A DNA stretch of 48,794 nucleotides from Deltaproteobacteria bacterium (lineage in GTDB: Bacteria > Desulfobacterota > Syntrophobacteria > Syntrophobacterales > Syntrophobacteraceae). The first letter of the stretch is position 1. Every line of letters starts with the position of its first letter. The notes below the pieces were generated by a model that searched no databases, had not been told where the DNA came from, and was given only the letters and a program-made list of their open reading frames with translations. Positions 7,890-16,700 of the stretch are shown here, in pieces. Made by a program: the position numbers and the translations under genes. The stretch lies in the NCBI GenBank assembly GCA_021813685.1, contig JAKAJS010000194.1, positions 1 to 48,794 of the forward strand. Direction: 5' to 3'.

Positions 7890-8258
7890 CTATTTTAATC
7901 TTAATTGAGCAATATCGTTCTGCTGAACATTACCGGACAGAATCTTTGCATCCGCCATGTGCTGGTCAACTATCTTCGTGATTTTGATCTTGCCGACCTT
8001 GACTCGATCAAAGCGTATCACACCTTTATCCATCTGTGACGCAGGCTTCTTTTTGAAATTGTAGACCGTCAATACCTGGCCGACTTTCGCCCCTTCGGCG
8101 CTACCGATGCAAAGGTAGGCATTTTGTCCGCTCACCTCGAGGATAGATCCGCTCATTATATATTTGTGATAAATGGACGCCGCATTGGCAAGCCCTACAA
8201 ATGCCACGGAAAGGGTGAGACACAAAGACAAAAACCCGATTACCACTTTTCTGTTCAT
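7890..8258 (-). CDS. small exported protein of unknown function
   Basis: 122 residues. A clear signal peptide (MNRKVVIGFLSLCLTLSVAFVGLANA, cleavage about residue 26) leads to an about 95-residue domain with alternating beta pattern: SGSILEVSGQNAYLCIG, AKVGQVLTVYNF, KVGKIKITKIVDQHMADAKILSG. This is like the C-terminal beta domain found in FlgT and many small periplasmic proteins that bind or scaffold envelope parts, but the match is not close enough to name it. AGGAG six bases before the ATG supports the start. Monocistronic, with the terminator at 7839-7869. Confidence 0.75.
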   Translation of the reverse strand: MNRKVVIGFLSLCLTLSVAFVGLANAASIYHKYIMSGSILEVSGQNAYLCIGSAEGAKVGQVLTVYNFKKKPASQMDKGVIRFDRVKVGKIKITKIVDQHMADAKILSGNVQQNDIAQLRLK

Positions 8259-8826
8259 TTTTTCTCCTGTTTTGATTAGATGTTGATGTGTAAATGATAC
8301 GAAACACAGATTAATATTGCCACAAAAACGCTCTGGAATATCCAGATTCCTTCATCAGGGAAAAATCCCAACCTGGAGGCGCTTGCGTATGTGGAGTTAA
8401 GAATTCAACTCCCATCAGTTCGCACCGGCATACCGCTCTCACGTTGCTCCGTTCGATGTGGTCGCCCGGGTTGAGGAAAAAACCAGTTCTGAGGAAGGTC
8501 GTTTCGTGCTGAGAAAAAAACATACTCTATGCTGTCCAGTTGCTCTTCCCTGTTCCGGATGAACTCGCCCTGTCCCCTTCATATCCGGCTTAAAAGCCTC
8601 AACTTTTCGCGGGCTTTTGCTCCAAGGTGTCGAAGACTGTTCCCCCCCGACCGTGCCTGCATTATAAAACCCCACCGGGACACAATCGGAATCTCCATTG
8701 AATTTAGTCCGGGCATAATTATGCTTAGAGCTGTCGCCCGATAAATTCTCTTTCTTAAAAAATCTGTTCTAACTCTGCCCGCTATAGTTAATCATACTTA
8801 TTTAGTATGAAAAGGGGGAAAAATCA
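8259..8826. other. intergenic region without a recognisable gene
   Basis: 568 bases between divergent genes. Short minus-strand frames (8311-8523 and 8439-8675) are coding-like in patches but start and stop in different frames, and I recognise no family, so any gene here is a decayed fragment at best. Near the right end, the palindrome CATAC-TTATTTA-GTATG (about 8793-8809) lies just before the SD of selO (AAAGGGGG), and TATAGT at 8783-8788 could be its -10 box, with no good -35. Confidence 0.4.
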
Positions 8827-10284
8827 ATGTTTCGATTCGACAATACATACGCTCGACTCCCTGAAAGGTTTTATGCCAGGGTGACTCCGGCGGCGGTTCC
8901 CAAACCGGAGCTGATAGCGTTCAACAGCGAACTGGCGCGCAGACTCGGGGCGCCGGCCGAATCGCTTCCGGAACGTGAACTGGCTTCGATATTTACGGGT
9001 CAAAAACTGCTTCCCGGCTCGGAACCCATCTCTCTCGCCTATGCGGGCCATCAGTTCGGCCAGTTCGTCCACCAACTGGGAGACGGCCGTGCGCTCCTCC
9101 TGGGGGAGGTGGTGGACCTTTCGGGGCGCCGCCGGGATATTCAGCTCAAGGGCTCCGGGAGAACCCCCTTTTCCCGTAATGGAGATGGAAAGGCGCCCCT
9201 TGGTCCCGTTTTGCGCGAATATCTTGTGAGCGAGGCGATGCACCACCTGGGCCTTCCCACCACCAGGGCACTGGCCGCAGCCCTGACCGGAGAACCGGTT
9301 TACCGCGAAAGGGTTTTTCCCGGAGCGATCCTGACCCGGGTGGCTTCGAGCCACATTCGTATCGGGACCTTCGAATACTTTGCCGCCAAACGGGACATGG
9401 AAGCCTTGAGGCGTTTGACCGACTACGCGATCCAAAGGCACTACCCCGAAATTCAAGAAGATTCCGAGGCCGATCTTCTTTTTTTCCGAAAGGTCGGAGA
9501 GGCGCAGGTGGAGCTTGTGACCGGTTGGATGGCCCTGGGATTCATTCACGGCGTGATGAACACCGACAACATGTCCATTGCGGGGGAGACGATCGACTTT
9601 GGCCCCTGCGCTTTCATGGACCGGTTTCGCTTCGACCAGGTTTTCAGCTCCATCGACCAGTTCGGGCGCTATGCCTATTCCAACCAGCCCAAAATAACTC
9701 TCTGGAACCTGTCCCGGCTCGGAAGCTGTCTGCTCCTCCTGGCCCAAACCCGCGAAAAAGAAATGGCGAAAACCCTGGAAAATGACATGGACTCCCTGGG
9801 AGCTCTTTTCGAGCAGAGGCTTATCGCGAAGATGCTTGAAAAACTGGGAATCACCCAAAGCACGCAGCCCGGAGACAGGGAACTCGTGCTGCAATGGCTC
9901 CGCCTCCTCCAAACCCAACAACTCGATTACACCCTGAGCTTTCGAAATCTTGCACATCTTGTGGAAAGCGATTCCGATTCCGGTTTTTTTCAAAAAACGA
10001 GCGCCTTCCAGGATTTCTATCAGATTTGGCAAAAGAGGCTGCAAAGCCAGGGACTCGAAGCCGGGACAATTCGCGAGAAGATGAACAGGGTAAACCCGAT
10101 TTATATCCCCAGGAACCACAGGATCGAGCAGGTGATCGCGGCGGCGCTCGCCGGCGACTTCAGCCTCTTCCATGAAATGAACGAAGTAATCGAAACACCG
10201 TTTGAAGAGCGGGAAAAATTCAACGACTATTCCCTCGCACCTCGCCCCGACCAGGTTGTCCATGCCACATTTTGCGGGACTTAA
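8827..10284 (+). CDS. selO: protein adenylyltransferase SelO (YdiU/UPF0061 family)
   Basis: 485 residues, the usual bacterial SelO length. Conserved blocks: YAGHQFGQF, LGDGRALLLGE, DIQLKGSGRTPFSR.GDGKA, LREYLVSEAMHHLGLPTTRAL, the metal-binding GVMNTDNMSI and DFGPCAFMD. SelO is a pseudokinase-fold enzyme that binds ATP upside down and transfers AMP to Ser/Thr/Tyr of target proteins, linked to oxidative-stress response. The C-terminus reads ...TFCGT; the Cys stands where animal SelO has selenocysteine, so this is the Cys form. SD AAAGGGGG precedes the ATG. Single gene; nothing nearby suggests its targets. Confidence 0.95.
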   Translation: MFRFDNTYARLPERFYARVTPAAVPKPELIAFNSELARRLGAPAESLPERELASIFTGQKLLPGSEPISLAYAGHQFGQFVHQLGDGRALLLGEVVDLSGRRRDIQLKGSGRTPFSRNGDGKAPLGPVLREYLVSEAMHHLGLPTTRALAAALTGEPVYRERVFPGAILTRVASSHIRIGTFEYFAAKRDMEALRRLTDYAIQRHYPEIQEDSEADLLFFRKVGEAQVELVTGWMALGFIHGVMNTDNMSIAGETIDFGPCAFMDRFRFDQVFSSIDQFGRYAYSNQPKITLWNLSRLGSCLLLLAQTREKEMAKTLENDMDSLGALFEQRLIAKMLEKLGITQSTQPGDRELVLQWLRLLQTQQLDYTLSFRNLAHLVESDSDSGFFQKTSAFQDFYQIWQKRLQSQGLEAGTIREKMNRVNPIYIPRNHRIEQVIAAALAGDFSLFHEMNEVIETPFEEREKFNDYSLAPRPDQVVHATFCGT

Positions 10285-10290
10285 TTGAGA

Positions 10291-10346
10291 GTGAGCAGTG
10301 AACGGAGAACCTGAAAAACCTTCCCCTCACGCGGTCCACTGCTCAC
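10291..10346. repeat. intergenic hairpin, GTGAGCAGTG family, copy 1
   Basis: Perfect 10-base arms GTGAGCAGTG (10291-10300) and CACTGCTCAC (10337-10346) with a 36-base loop, starting 7 bases after the selO stop. A relative is at 17196-17240. It may help end the selO transcript, though no T tract follows. Confidence 0.6.
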
Positions 10347-10467
10347 CCGTCCACAAAAGCGCGGGGGCTTTCGCCCCCTGCGACTCCCCTGCCCCACGCC
10401 ACGCGGCTTAGTTGGCGCTTCATCAAGATGATAATTATGTTTATTATATAGTAAGGAGGTTATGGAT

Positions 10468-10797
10468 ATGAATGCTATAAAATCAGCGATTTTTGTCTGT
10501 GCATTGGCCCTTGCAACCGTGTTAATCGTCCCCTGGAATCCGGCTTTCGCGCACGCGTCGAGCGCTTTGGCCATACCCGCGCAGTCCATCCAACTTGCTC
10601 AGGCCCGCGTACTCCGCATCGACCGGGATCGCGGCGACTGGGACCACCGGGGCTGGGGCGATAGAGACGACTGGGGGGATCGCGACGATTGGGACGGCGG
10701 CGGTATCTATTTCGGTACTCCTTATTACGGCTATCCCAACAACTATTACTATGCTCCCTACTACGGTCCTTCCTACGGGTTTGGATACAGTTTCTAG
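10468..10797 (+). CDS. small exported Asp/Arg- and Gly/Tyr-rich protein
   Basis: 109 residues from ATG 10468, which is 8 bases after AAGGAGGT (10453-10460); the ATG at 10462 is too close to it. Signal peptide with cleavage around residue 29 (..NPAFA-HASS). The mature part is low complexity: a DRD/DWDHRGWGDRDDW section followed by YYGYPNNYYYAPYYGPSYGFGYSF. Such proteins occur widely in this group as envelope or extracellular proteins with no known role. No Cys. A second exported Gly/Tyr-rich protein is at 23310-23711. Confidence 0.75.
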   Translation: MNAIKSAIFVCALALATVLIVPWNPAFAHASSALAIPAQSIQLAQARVLRIDRDRGDWDHRGWGDRDDWGDRDDWDGGGIYFGTPYYGYPNNYYYAPYYGPSYGFGYSF

Positions 10798-10841
10798 GCG
10801 TTTCTTCGGCGCTTTGGCGCCCCATGACCCGATAATCGGGC

Positions 10842-10874
10842 AAAAAAGGGTGAGCGTGCATGTTGCGCTCGCCC
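10842..10874 (-). terminator. hairpin with T6 tract on the minus strand (orphan)
   Basis: Arms 10848-10856 (GGGTGAGCG) and 10866-10874 (CGCTCGCCC). Read on the minus strand the stem is followed directly by TTTTTT (10847-10842), the form of an intrinsic terminator, although that strand has one C-A mismatch in the stem. On the plus strand the stem has a G-U pair but no T tract. No convincing minus-strand gene lies to the right, in 10875-11138. A weak frame with MLQEEKIWRIVALR at 11036 is the only candidate. The rest of the metK leader shows no SAM- or SAH-riboswitch pattern that I recognise. Confidence 0.4.
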
Positions 10875-11144
10875 CTTGCGCAAACCATTCGGCCTCGTTC
10901 CACTGGTTTCTTCAAGAGCCCCGCCTTGGGTGGAAAAAGCCTTGACTAAACAGGTAAGCAGTTGTACCACGGTCACGATGTTACCCGCAGAGTTCCTCAG
11001 GGCGACGATCCGCCAGATTTTCTCTTCCTGCAGCATCTCGGAAATGTTATGGACGAAAGACTGTCGGAGGCTGGACGGGAATACTTACACGTTTTCATGA
11101 TCTTGTGATCCTTATCGGAAACCAGGTGCTAAGGGGCTGTGATA

Positions 11145-12344
11145 ATGAGTAAAATTTATGCAGAACACGTGTTCACTTCAGAATCGGTAGGCAGGGGACA
11201 CCCGGATAAACTTTGCGATCAGATTTCCGACGCCGTCCTGGACGCCTGTTTGAGCGTCGACCCTTCGAGCCGGGTAGCTTGTGAAACCATGGTTGGCTAC
11301 AATCTGGTGGTAAACGCGGGGGAGATAACCTGCAAAGGATGGGACAGCCTCGATACCGAAGCCATCGCGCGTTCGGTGGTCCGCGAAATAGGCTACGACA
11401 AACCCGAGTTCAAATTCTGGCACGACTCTTTCGAGTATATAAACCGCGTACACGGCCAGTCGCCCGATATCAGCCAGGGGGTGACCGCCGGCGAGGGATT
11501 ATACCAGGAGCAGGGCGCCGGAGACCAGGGGATGATGTTCGGGTACGCCACCAATGAAACCCCCGAGTTCATGCCCGCCCCCGTTGCACTGAGTCACCGC
11601 CTTCTTCGGGAATTGGAACGGCGCCGGGAAGCCGGGGTGATCGCCTATCTTCGGCCAGACTCCAAATCCCAGGTTTCCGTTCGCTATGTGAAGGGAAAGC
11701 CCAAACGGATCACCAGTGTGGTCATCAGCCACCAAACGGCTGAGGTCCCTTTGGAACAAATCCGCAGGGATCTGATCGACGTAGCCCGGGAGGTTCTCGA
11801 CACCACGGGAATGCTCGACGACGCTACCGAGTTTTTCATCAACCCGACCGGCTCTTTCGTGCTGGGAGGCCCTTATGCCGATGCCGGCCTCACCGGGCGC
11901 AAAATCATCGTGGACACGTACGGGGGTGTGGGCAGTCACGGAGGGGGGGCCTTCTCCGGGAAAGACCCTTCCAAGGTGGATCGAAGCGCGGCCTATTATG
12001 CCCGCTATGCGGCCAAAAACATCGTTGCAGCCGGTCTTGCCGAAAAATGTGAGATTCAGGTCGCCTACGCCATCGGGGTCGCCCGGCCCGTGAGCATCAA
12101 TGTAGACACCTACGGGACGGGAACCGTGGGGGAAACCGAATTGCAGGACGTCCTCGAAAGGAGCGGAATCTTCGATTTTCGACCCGCGGCCATAATCGAT
12201 GGCTTGAAGCTTCTCAACCCCTCCGGCTGGTCCTACCGGCAAAGCGCAGCCTTCGGCCACTTCGGCCGCGAGGGCTTCCCGTGGGAAAAAACCGACAAGG
12301 TCTCGGAACTGCAAAAGCTCTGCGGGATTCGGGCGGTCGCGTAA
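11145..12344 (+). CDS. metK: S-adenosylmethionine synthetase
   Basis: 399 residues. All diagnostic motifs are present: [28 protein letters not shown] (ATP-binding hexapeptide), [25 protein letters not shown] (P-loop-like, partly shown) and the [12 protein letters not shown] block. It makes S-adenosylmethionine from Met and ATP in the cytoplasm as a tetramer. The start is ATG 11145, 8 bases after AAGGGG; a GTG at 11139 is only two bases from that SD. It is followed after 10 bases by the DUF3786 gene, so they are probably co-transcribed. Together with the homocysteine operon at 41.5 kb it gives this window two steps of methionine/SAM supply. Confidence 0.97.
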   Translation: MSKIYAEHVFTSESVGRGHPDKLCDQISDAVLDACLSVDPSSRVACETMVGYNLVVNAGEITCKGWDSLDTEAIARSVVREIGYDKPEFKFWHDSFEYINRVHGQSPDISQGVTAGEGLYQEQGAGDQGMMFGYATNETPEFMPAPVALSHRLLRELERRREAGVIAYLRPDSKSQVSVRYVKGKPKRITSVVISHQTAEVPLEQIRRDLIDVAREVLDTTGMLDDATEFFINPTGSFVLGGPYADAGLTGRKIIVDTYGGVGSHGGGAFSGKDPSKVDRSAAYYARYAAKNIVAAGLAEKCEIQVAYAIGVARPVSINVDTYGTGTVGETELQDVLERSGIFDFRPAAIIDGLKLLNPSGWSYRQSAAFGHFGREGFPWEKTDKVSELQKLCGIRAVA

Positions 12345-12354
12345 CGAGGGAAAA

Positions 12355-13161
12355 ATGCCCAGACTGAATCACCTGGAGATCTACAAATACCTGGCGAAAA
12401 CCAACTGCAGGGAATGCGGGGTGCAGAACTGCCTGGCTCTTGCCGCCGCCGTGATGCGGGGGGAGAAAAGCCTTGCGGATTGTCCGCACGTGGACAGGGC
12501 ACTGGTCGAAAAACTGGGGGAAAGCACGGGGCCGGACCGATCGGAGAAGGAGGACTGGGAAAAAGCGCTGGAGGAGTTGCAGGCGGAGATACGGCAAACA
12601 GATCTTGCTTCCCTGGCCGATCGGCTCGGCGCTGTGTACGACCGCGACAGGCTTGCCGTAAAATGCCTGGGCAAGGACTTTTTCATCGACCGAAACGGCA
12701 ACATGACTTCGGAATGCCACAACAACCGCTGGGTGTTGGTTCCGCTCTTGAACTACACCGCCCACAGCGCCGGGCTCGATCCCGGCCGCAACTGGGTCCC
12801 TTTCCGGGAATTGAACGGGGGGGCGGTTCGGGCCGGGCTCTTCGCCAAGCGGTGCGAAGAGCCGATGAGAAAGCTCCTCGACTCCCACACCGATCTATTC
12901 GAGCTGATCGTCGATATTTTCGACGGCGAGCCGGCCGGAGGCAGCTTCGACTCGGACATCTCGGTTGTCCTGTATCCCCTGCCCAAAGTGCCCCTTCTCA
13001 TCAGCTACTGGAAAAAGGAAGCCGATCTGGATTCTTCCCTCAGCCTGTTTTTCGATGCGACGGTAAACGAGAACCTCGATATCGGCTCCACATACATCCT
13101 GAGCGCGGGATTGCTCACGATGTTCGAAAAAATCGCTCTCACGCACGGCAGGAGAGCGTGA
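12355..13161 (+). CDS. Fe-S domain protein with DUF3786
   Basis: 268 residues. The N-terminal four-Cys motif C18-x2-C21-x4-C26-x16-C43 (NCRECGVQNC..) is the PF04060-type 4Fe-4S domain also seen at the N-terminus of the corrinoid iron-sulfur protein large subunit and in RnfB-like proteins. Residues about 85-265 match DUF3786 (CHNNRWVLVPLLNY.., DSDISVVLYPLPKVPLLISYW). The domain is restricted mostly to anaerobes and its reaction is unknown. Lying 10 bases after metK, it may serve methyl-transfer or corrinoid chemistry linked to SAM (inference). Cytosolic; no signal or membrane segment. Confidence 0.85.
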   Translation: MPRLNHLEIYKYLAKTNCRECGVQNCLALAAAVMRGEKSLADCPHVDRALVEKLGESTGPDRSEKEDWEKALEELQAEIRQTDLASLADRLGAVYDRDRLAVKCLGKDFFIDRNGNMTSECHNNRWVLVPLLNYTAHSAGLDPGRNWVPFRELNGGAVRAGLFAKRCEEPMRKLLDSHTDLFELIVDIFDGEPAGGSFDSDISVVLYPLPKVPLLISYWKKEADLDSSLSLFFDATVNENLDIGSTYILSAGLLTMFEKIALTHGRRA

Positions 13162-13224
13162 AGAGCAGGCAAGGATATCCACATCCTCAGGCATGGACGG
13201 GGACTGCCGACCACGGGGATAACG

Positions 13225-13653
13225 ATGATCAAACAGCGTAGATGTATCCCGGAATTCTTCAAATTCGGGGTCTCCGGGACTGTGGGCTTCCTGGTAGATG
13301 CGGGGGGTGTCACTGTCCTGACGCGGGGGGTGGGGATGCACCCCCTCCCAGCCCAGTTCTATGCCTTCTCCGTTGCCGTTACGACAACCTGGCTCATCAA
13401 CCGGAATTGGACCTTCGCGGGCCGGACCAGCGAGCGCCGGATTCACGAGTGGACACGCTATGTGGCGGCCAACTCCCTGGGGGCTCTCATAAATAATATT
13501 GTTTACGCAACACTGGTGCTTACTTTGTCTTTGTTCGCTCATTGGCCCCAGTTGGCGGTTGCCGCCGGATCGGTTGCCGGAATGTGTGTAAACTTTGTCA
13601 CATCCAGCCAATTGGTGTTCATACGACCTCGCGATCATGACTCAGGGGCCTGA
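13225..13653 (+). CDS. GtrA-family membrane protein
   Basis: 142 residues with four predicted transmembrane helices (about 12-34, 42-60, 75-97, 105-127) and the GtrA signature FFKFGVSGTVGFLVD near the N-terminus and TTWLINRNWTF in helix 2-3. GtrA proteins are thought to flip undecaprenyl-phosphate-linked sugars or to assist cell-surface polysaccharide assembly. It is the last gene of a run with metK and DUF3786 and converges on the GH94 phosphorylase. No glycosyltransferase partner is next to it. Confidence 0.85.
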   Translation: MIKQRRCIPEFFKFGVSGTVGFLVDAGGVTVLTRGVGMHPLPAQFYAFSVAVTTTWLINRNWTFAGRTSERRIHEWTRYVAANSLGALINNIVYATLVLTLSLFAHWPQLAVAAGSVAGMCVNFVTSSQLVFIRPRDHDSGA

Positions 13654-13681
13654 TCGACAAGTCTTGCGCTTTCCCGAAATC

Positions 13682-13706
13682 CCGAGCAGCTCACGCTGCG
13701 GCTCGG
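13682..13706. terminator. candidate bidirectional terminator between gtrA-like and GH94 genes
   Basis: Hairpin CCGAGC(AGC)-TCAC-(GCTGC)GGCTCGG, 13682-13706, in the 81-base gap between converging genes. T tracts are short on both sides. Confidence 0.35.
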
Positions 13707-13734
13707 CCATCTTCAAACACAGATTTTAAATCGG

Positions 13735-16700
13735 TCACCCGAGTCGGACGACAAGGGACCTTTCGCGCTTTCCCAGCCAATCGCGCACCAGATCCATGGA
13801 AATTTCCGCACCTCCGGTCCGGTAGGGATTGGCGGGCCTGGTAAAAGGGACCTCGATGCCGTTAAGAGCCACGCCGACAGGGCCGCAGCCCCGGGCGCCG
13901 ATGCGGAAGGTGAGGTGCACCGCGGCTCCTCCCAGTTCCGTTTCCACCTGCAGGCCGTCAAGGGCTTCGGGGATGACCGGATCGATAGTAAGCCTCGCTT
14001 TTTCCAGCCGCAGCCCCAGAAAACATTCCACCAAGAGCCTTATCCAGATCCCTGCGCCGCTCGAATATACCCGCCACCCTCCCTCCAGGGGGATCTCGCC
14101 GGTTTTTATGCGGCCGTATCGGGCTCTTGCCTCGTAGCGGTCGGCAAAGGCCGCATCGGAGCTCGAGTAGTAGCAGTTGGCCTGCCTCAGGGCGGCGGAG
14201 GGTACGATTTTCCGGATTCCAGCGAAGTTGGCCCGGGAAAGAGCATCGAGAAAACCCGGGGCATCCCCGTATCGCCAAAGAGCCTCCGCATAACGAAGAT
14301 GGGCATGGGTATATAGGAGGCCGATTTCACGGCCGAAGAAGGCCGCACTTTCCGCACGCTGAAAAAAGCGCATCGGGCCGCCCCGGTACTCCATCGGCCG
14401 GTCGAAAAGGCGCGCGCCGTCGGGCGCCAGGAGGTGATTGGAGATCGTTTCGAGGTGGCCCCGCGCCTGTTCGGGCGTCAATAGATCGTTTATGAGGGCG
14501 TGAATCATGGGCAGCAGCCGGTAGGAAAGGCCGGTTTTGCGGTCCCGAGGGTGGAGGAAATATTCGACGGCTTCATTTTCTCGAAAGGAGGCAAATCCGG
14601 CGAGAATGCCATCGACGATCAAAAGTTTTTGGAAATCCTCGCGGACCCCCTCGGCCTCGGAGGCAAGTTCCTGTGAACGGGTTTTATCGCCGAGCCGCTC
14701 GAACGCTGCGGCGAGGGCCGTGAGGGTCTGGAAGTGCAGCGTCACGGTCCAGCTGCTGCAGAGGCGATCGCGCATGGCGGGGTCTGCGGGCTGGAGCGAA
14801 TCGTTCCAATCGCCATGGCCGTATGCGGCAAGTCGCGTTCCGGGAACGATCCTTTTTCGTATCACCGCAAGAGCGCGCTCCACGTGATTGCGTATCGTGC
14901 CCGCTTCTTCCTCTCCTTGCCCCCGCGGGTGGAAGAAGGGCGACCTTGTTTCCAGGAGCGTTTTATCTTCCGAGCGGCAAAGGTATTGAGAAAGGGCGAG
15001 GAGCGGCCAGAAAACGACATCCCCATGGGAATCGCCCGCCCGGATATTTCGGTCCCGGTCGAAGAAGGTGAACCACTGGGGCCAGTCGCCATCGGGGTTC
15101 TGGGCGCTGAAGACGCGCATGAGAAGGTCTCGCACCGGCGCCGGACGGCCCAGGGCGAGCAGCATCTCCACCGGCCCCTGGCAGATGTCGCGCGTCCCCC
15201 AGCCGCCTCCGGTAAATTGTTCGAGGCCGCGCGGGGCGAGATAGTGAATCAGGCCGTTTTGGATAAACCACGGAAAGATGAGCTGGAAGCGTCCCGCAAT
15301 ATCCGCCCCAAAGGCGCCTGCGGGTGTGAGAATTCTGAGTTTGGGCGTGATGTCTCCGGAGTCCCGGGAAGTGTTTTCTTCCGTTTCCGCAACGAGAGAG
15401 CCCCGCAGTCGGAAACCCGTAACCTCGGCCGGCGCCGTGATGAGACACAGGTACGGCTGGCCGCGGGAGGCGGTGTCGGAAAAGAGCAGTTCATCCCCTC
15501 CGAGCCGTTCGACCAGCGCAGGGTCGAACGGCTCAACACGAAAGCCGCCTCCCGGGAATCGACGGCCGAGTTCGGAGTCGAGCCGCGGCAGCACAAATAT
15601 CCCGCCTTTTTCCCGAACGTATCGGACCGGGGCGGGATCGCTTCCGTCGTCGCCATTTACGGCCACATGGAAGGAGAAGAGCAAACGGGCCGAAGGGCCC
15701 GAAAGGGTTCGTACGGAAAGACTCAGCTCGTGGGGTTTGGCGAGGGATTTGCTTCGGACCTCGATCAGACCGCCCGGATGTTTGTAGATCCAGCGGCATT
15801 CCCGGGGCGCCATCTCAAAGGCGGAGGGCACTCCCAGCAAACGCCATGGGAATGTAAGCGGAGAGCCGGGAGCGGGAAGCGGGGGGAAAACCGTTGAGTC
15901 CCTTTGCATGGTTTCGCGAGAGACTGTTTCGACAAAAATCCGCAGGCCGTTTGCACGAAAAAAACCCAGGTAGCCGCGGGCCGAAGAGAGGAAGCGATTC
16001 AGGGAAACATGGCCCTGGGTCACCATGGAATGAAACACACCGCCCATCCATGCGGTGGAGGTAAGGGAGGCCTCATCGGGGACGAGGCTGTCTCCGCTCC
16101 GCAGGATTTGGCCATGAGGCCGCAGCACCTCCAGTTCCTTGGTTCCTAAAACCACGTGCCTGTCCCTGCCGGAAAAAAAGGAAAGCAGCCGTCCCTTTTC
16201 CTCCTCCTCTTCCAGCCTCTCACTCCCGAAAAGATCTTCGATTTCCTTTGCGCTCAGCTCCAGGGCCTCCAGAAAAGGGCTGGAGCTGAAAAGAGAGCCG
16301 GCCGCCTTTTTTCCCGACCCCTTTTTCCACCTGCGCTCAGGGGACGCTTCCGGCAGCGAAGCCGCCATGTCGGCAAACCGAATATCGTCGGCAGTGATTG
16401 CTGCCGGGTGGTCGGGTTCAAACCAGCCGAAAAATCCCCGACCCGTGGTTTCGCCGGGCCTAAGCCGCAGGGGTTCATCCTGGAGTGCTGCCATCGAGTG
16501 CTCGTGTTGCAGGCGGGTGTTCTTCAGGTCGCCGGAAAGCCCCGGTGGGATTCCACCCGTCCGCCCCGAGAGCCCGTAAAACTGTAGAGCGTCGGTGCAA
16601 TACCCGACGGCTCTGCCAAGGGAGCCGATCACCAGAAGGGGATTGCGGCCGTTTATGGAAAGATTCTGCCGGGAAGCTGCGAGGAAGCCCTTTTGCGGGT

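Noticed and set aside
7890-8258. FlgT-like flagellar protein
   Set aside because: The beta pattern is suggestive but no flagellar genes are near and the match is too weak to name.
8311-8675. Possible decayed gene on the minus strand
   Set aside because: Patches of coding-like sequence in different frames but no family that I recognise; kept only as a note in the intergenic entry.
8824-10263. 479-codon open frame opposite selO
   Set aside because: Mirror frame of a well-conserved gene with high GC; no family resemblance. The same holds for the long frames opposite the TPP enzyme (568-1578, 1600-2577), GH94 (14734-15897), TreS (26041-26952), GlgE (27281-28705) and HcyBio (41456-42856).
10794-11036. 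80-codon minus-strand frame before metK
   Set aside because: The first half looks protein-like but it has no SD, no known family, and runs into the hairpin; not enough to call a gene.
10875-11138. SAM or SAH riboswitch ahead of metK
   Set aside because: I looked for the conserved cores of both and did not find them.
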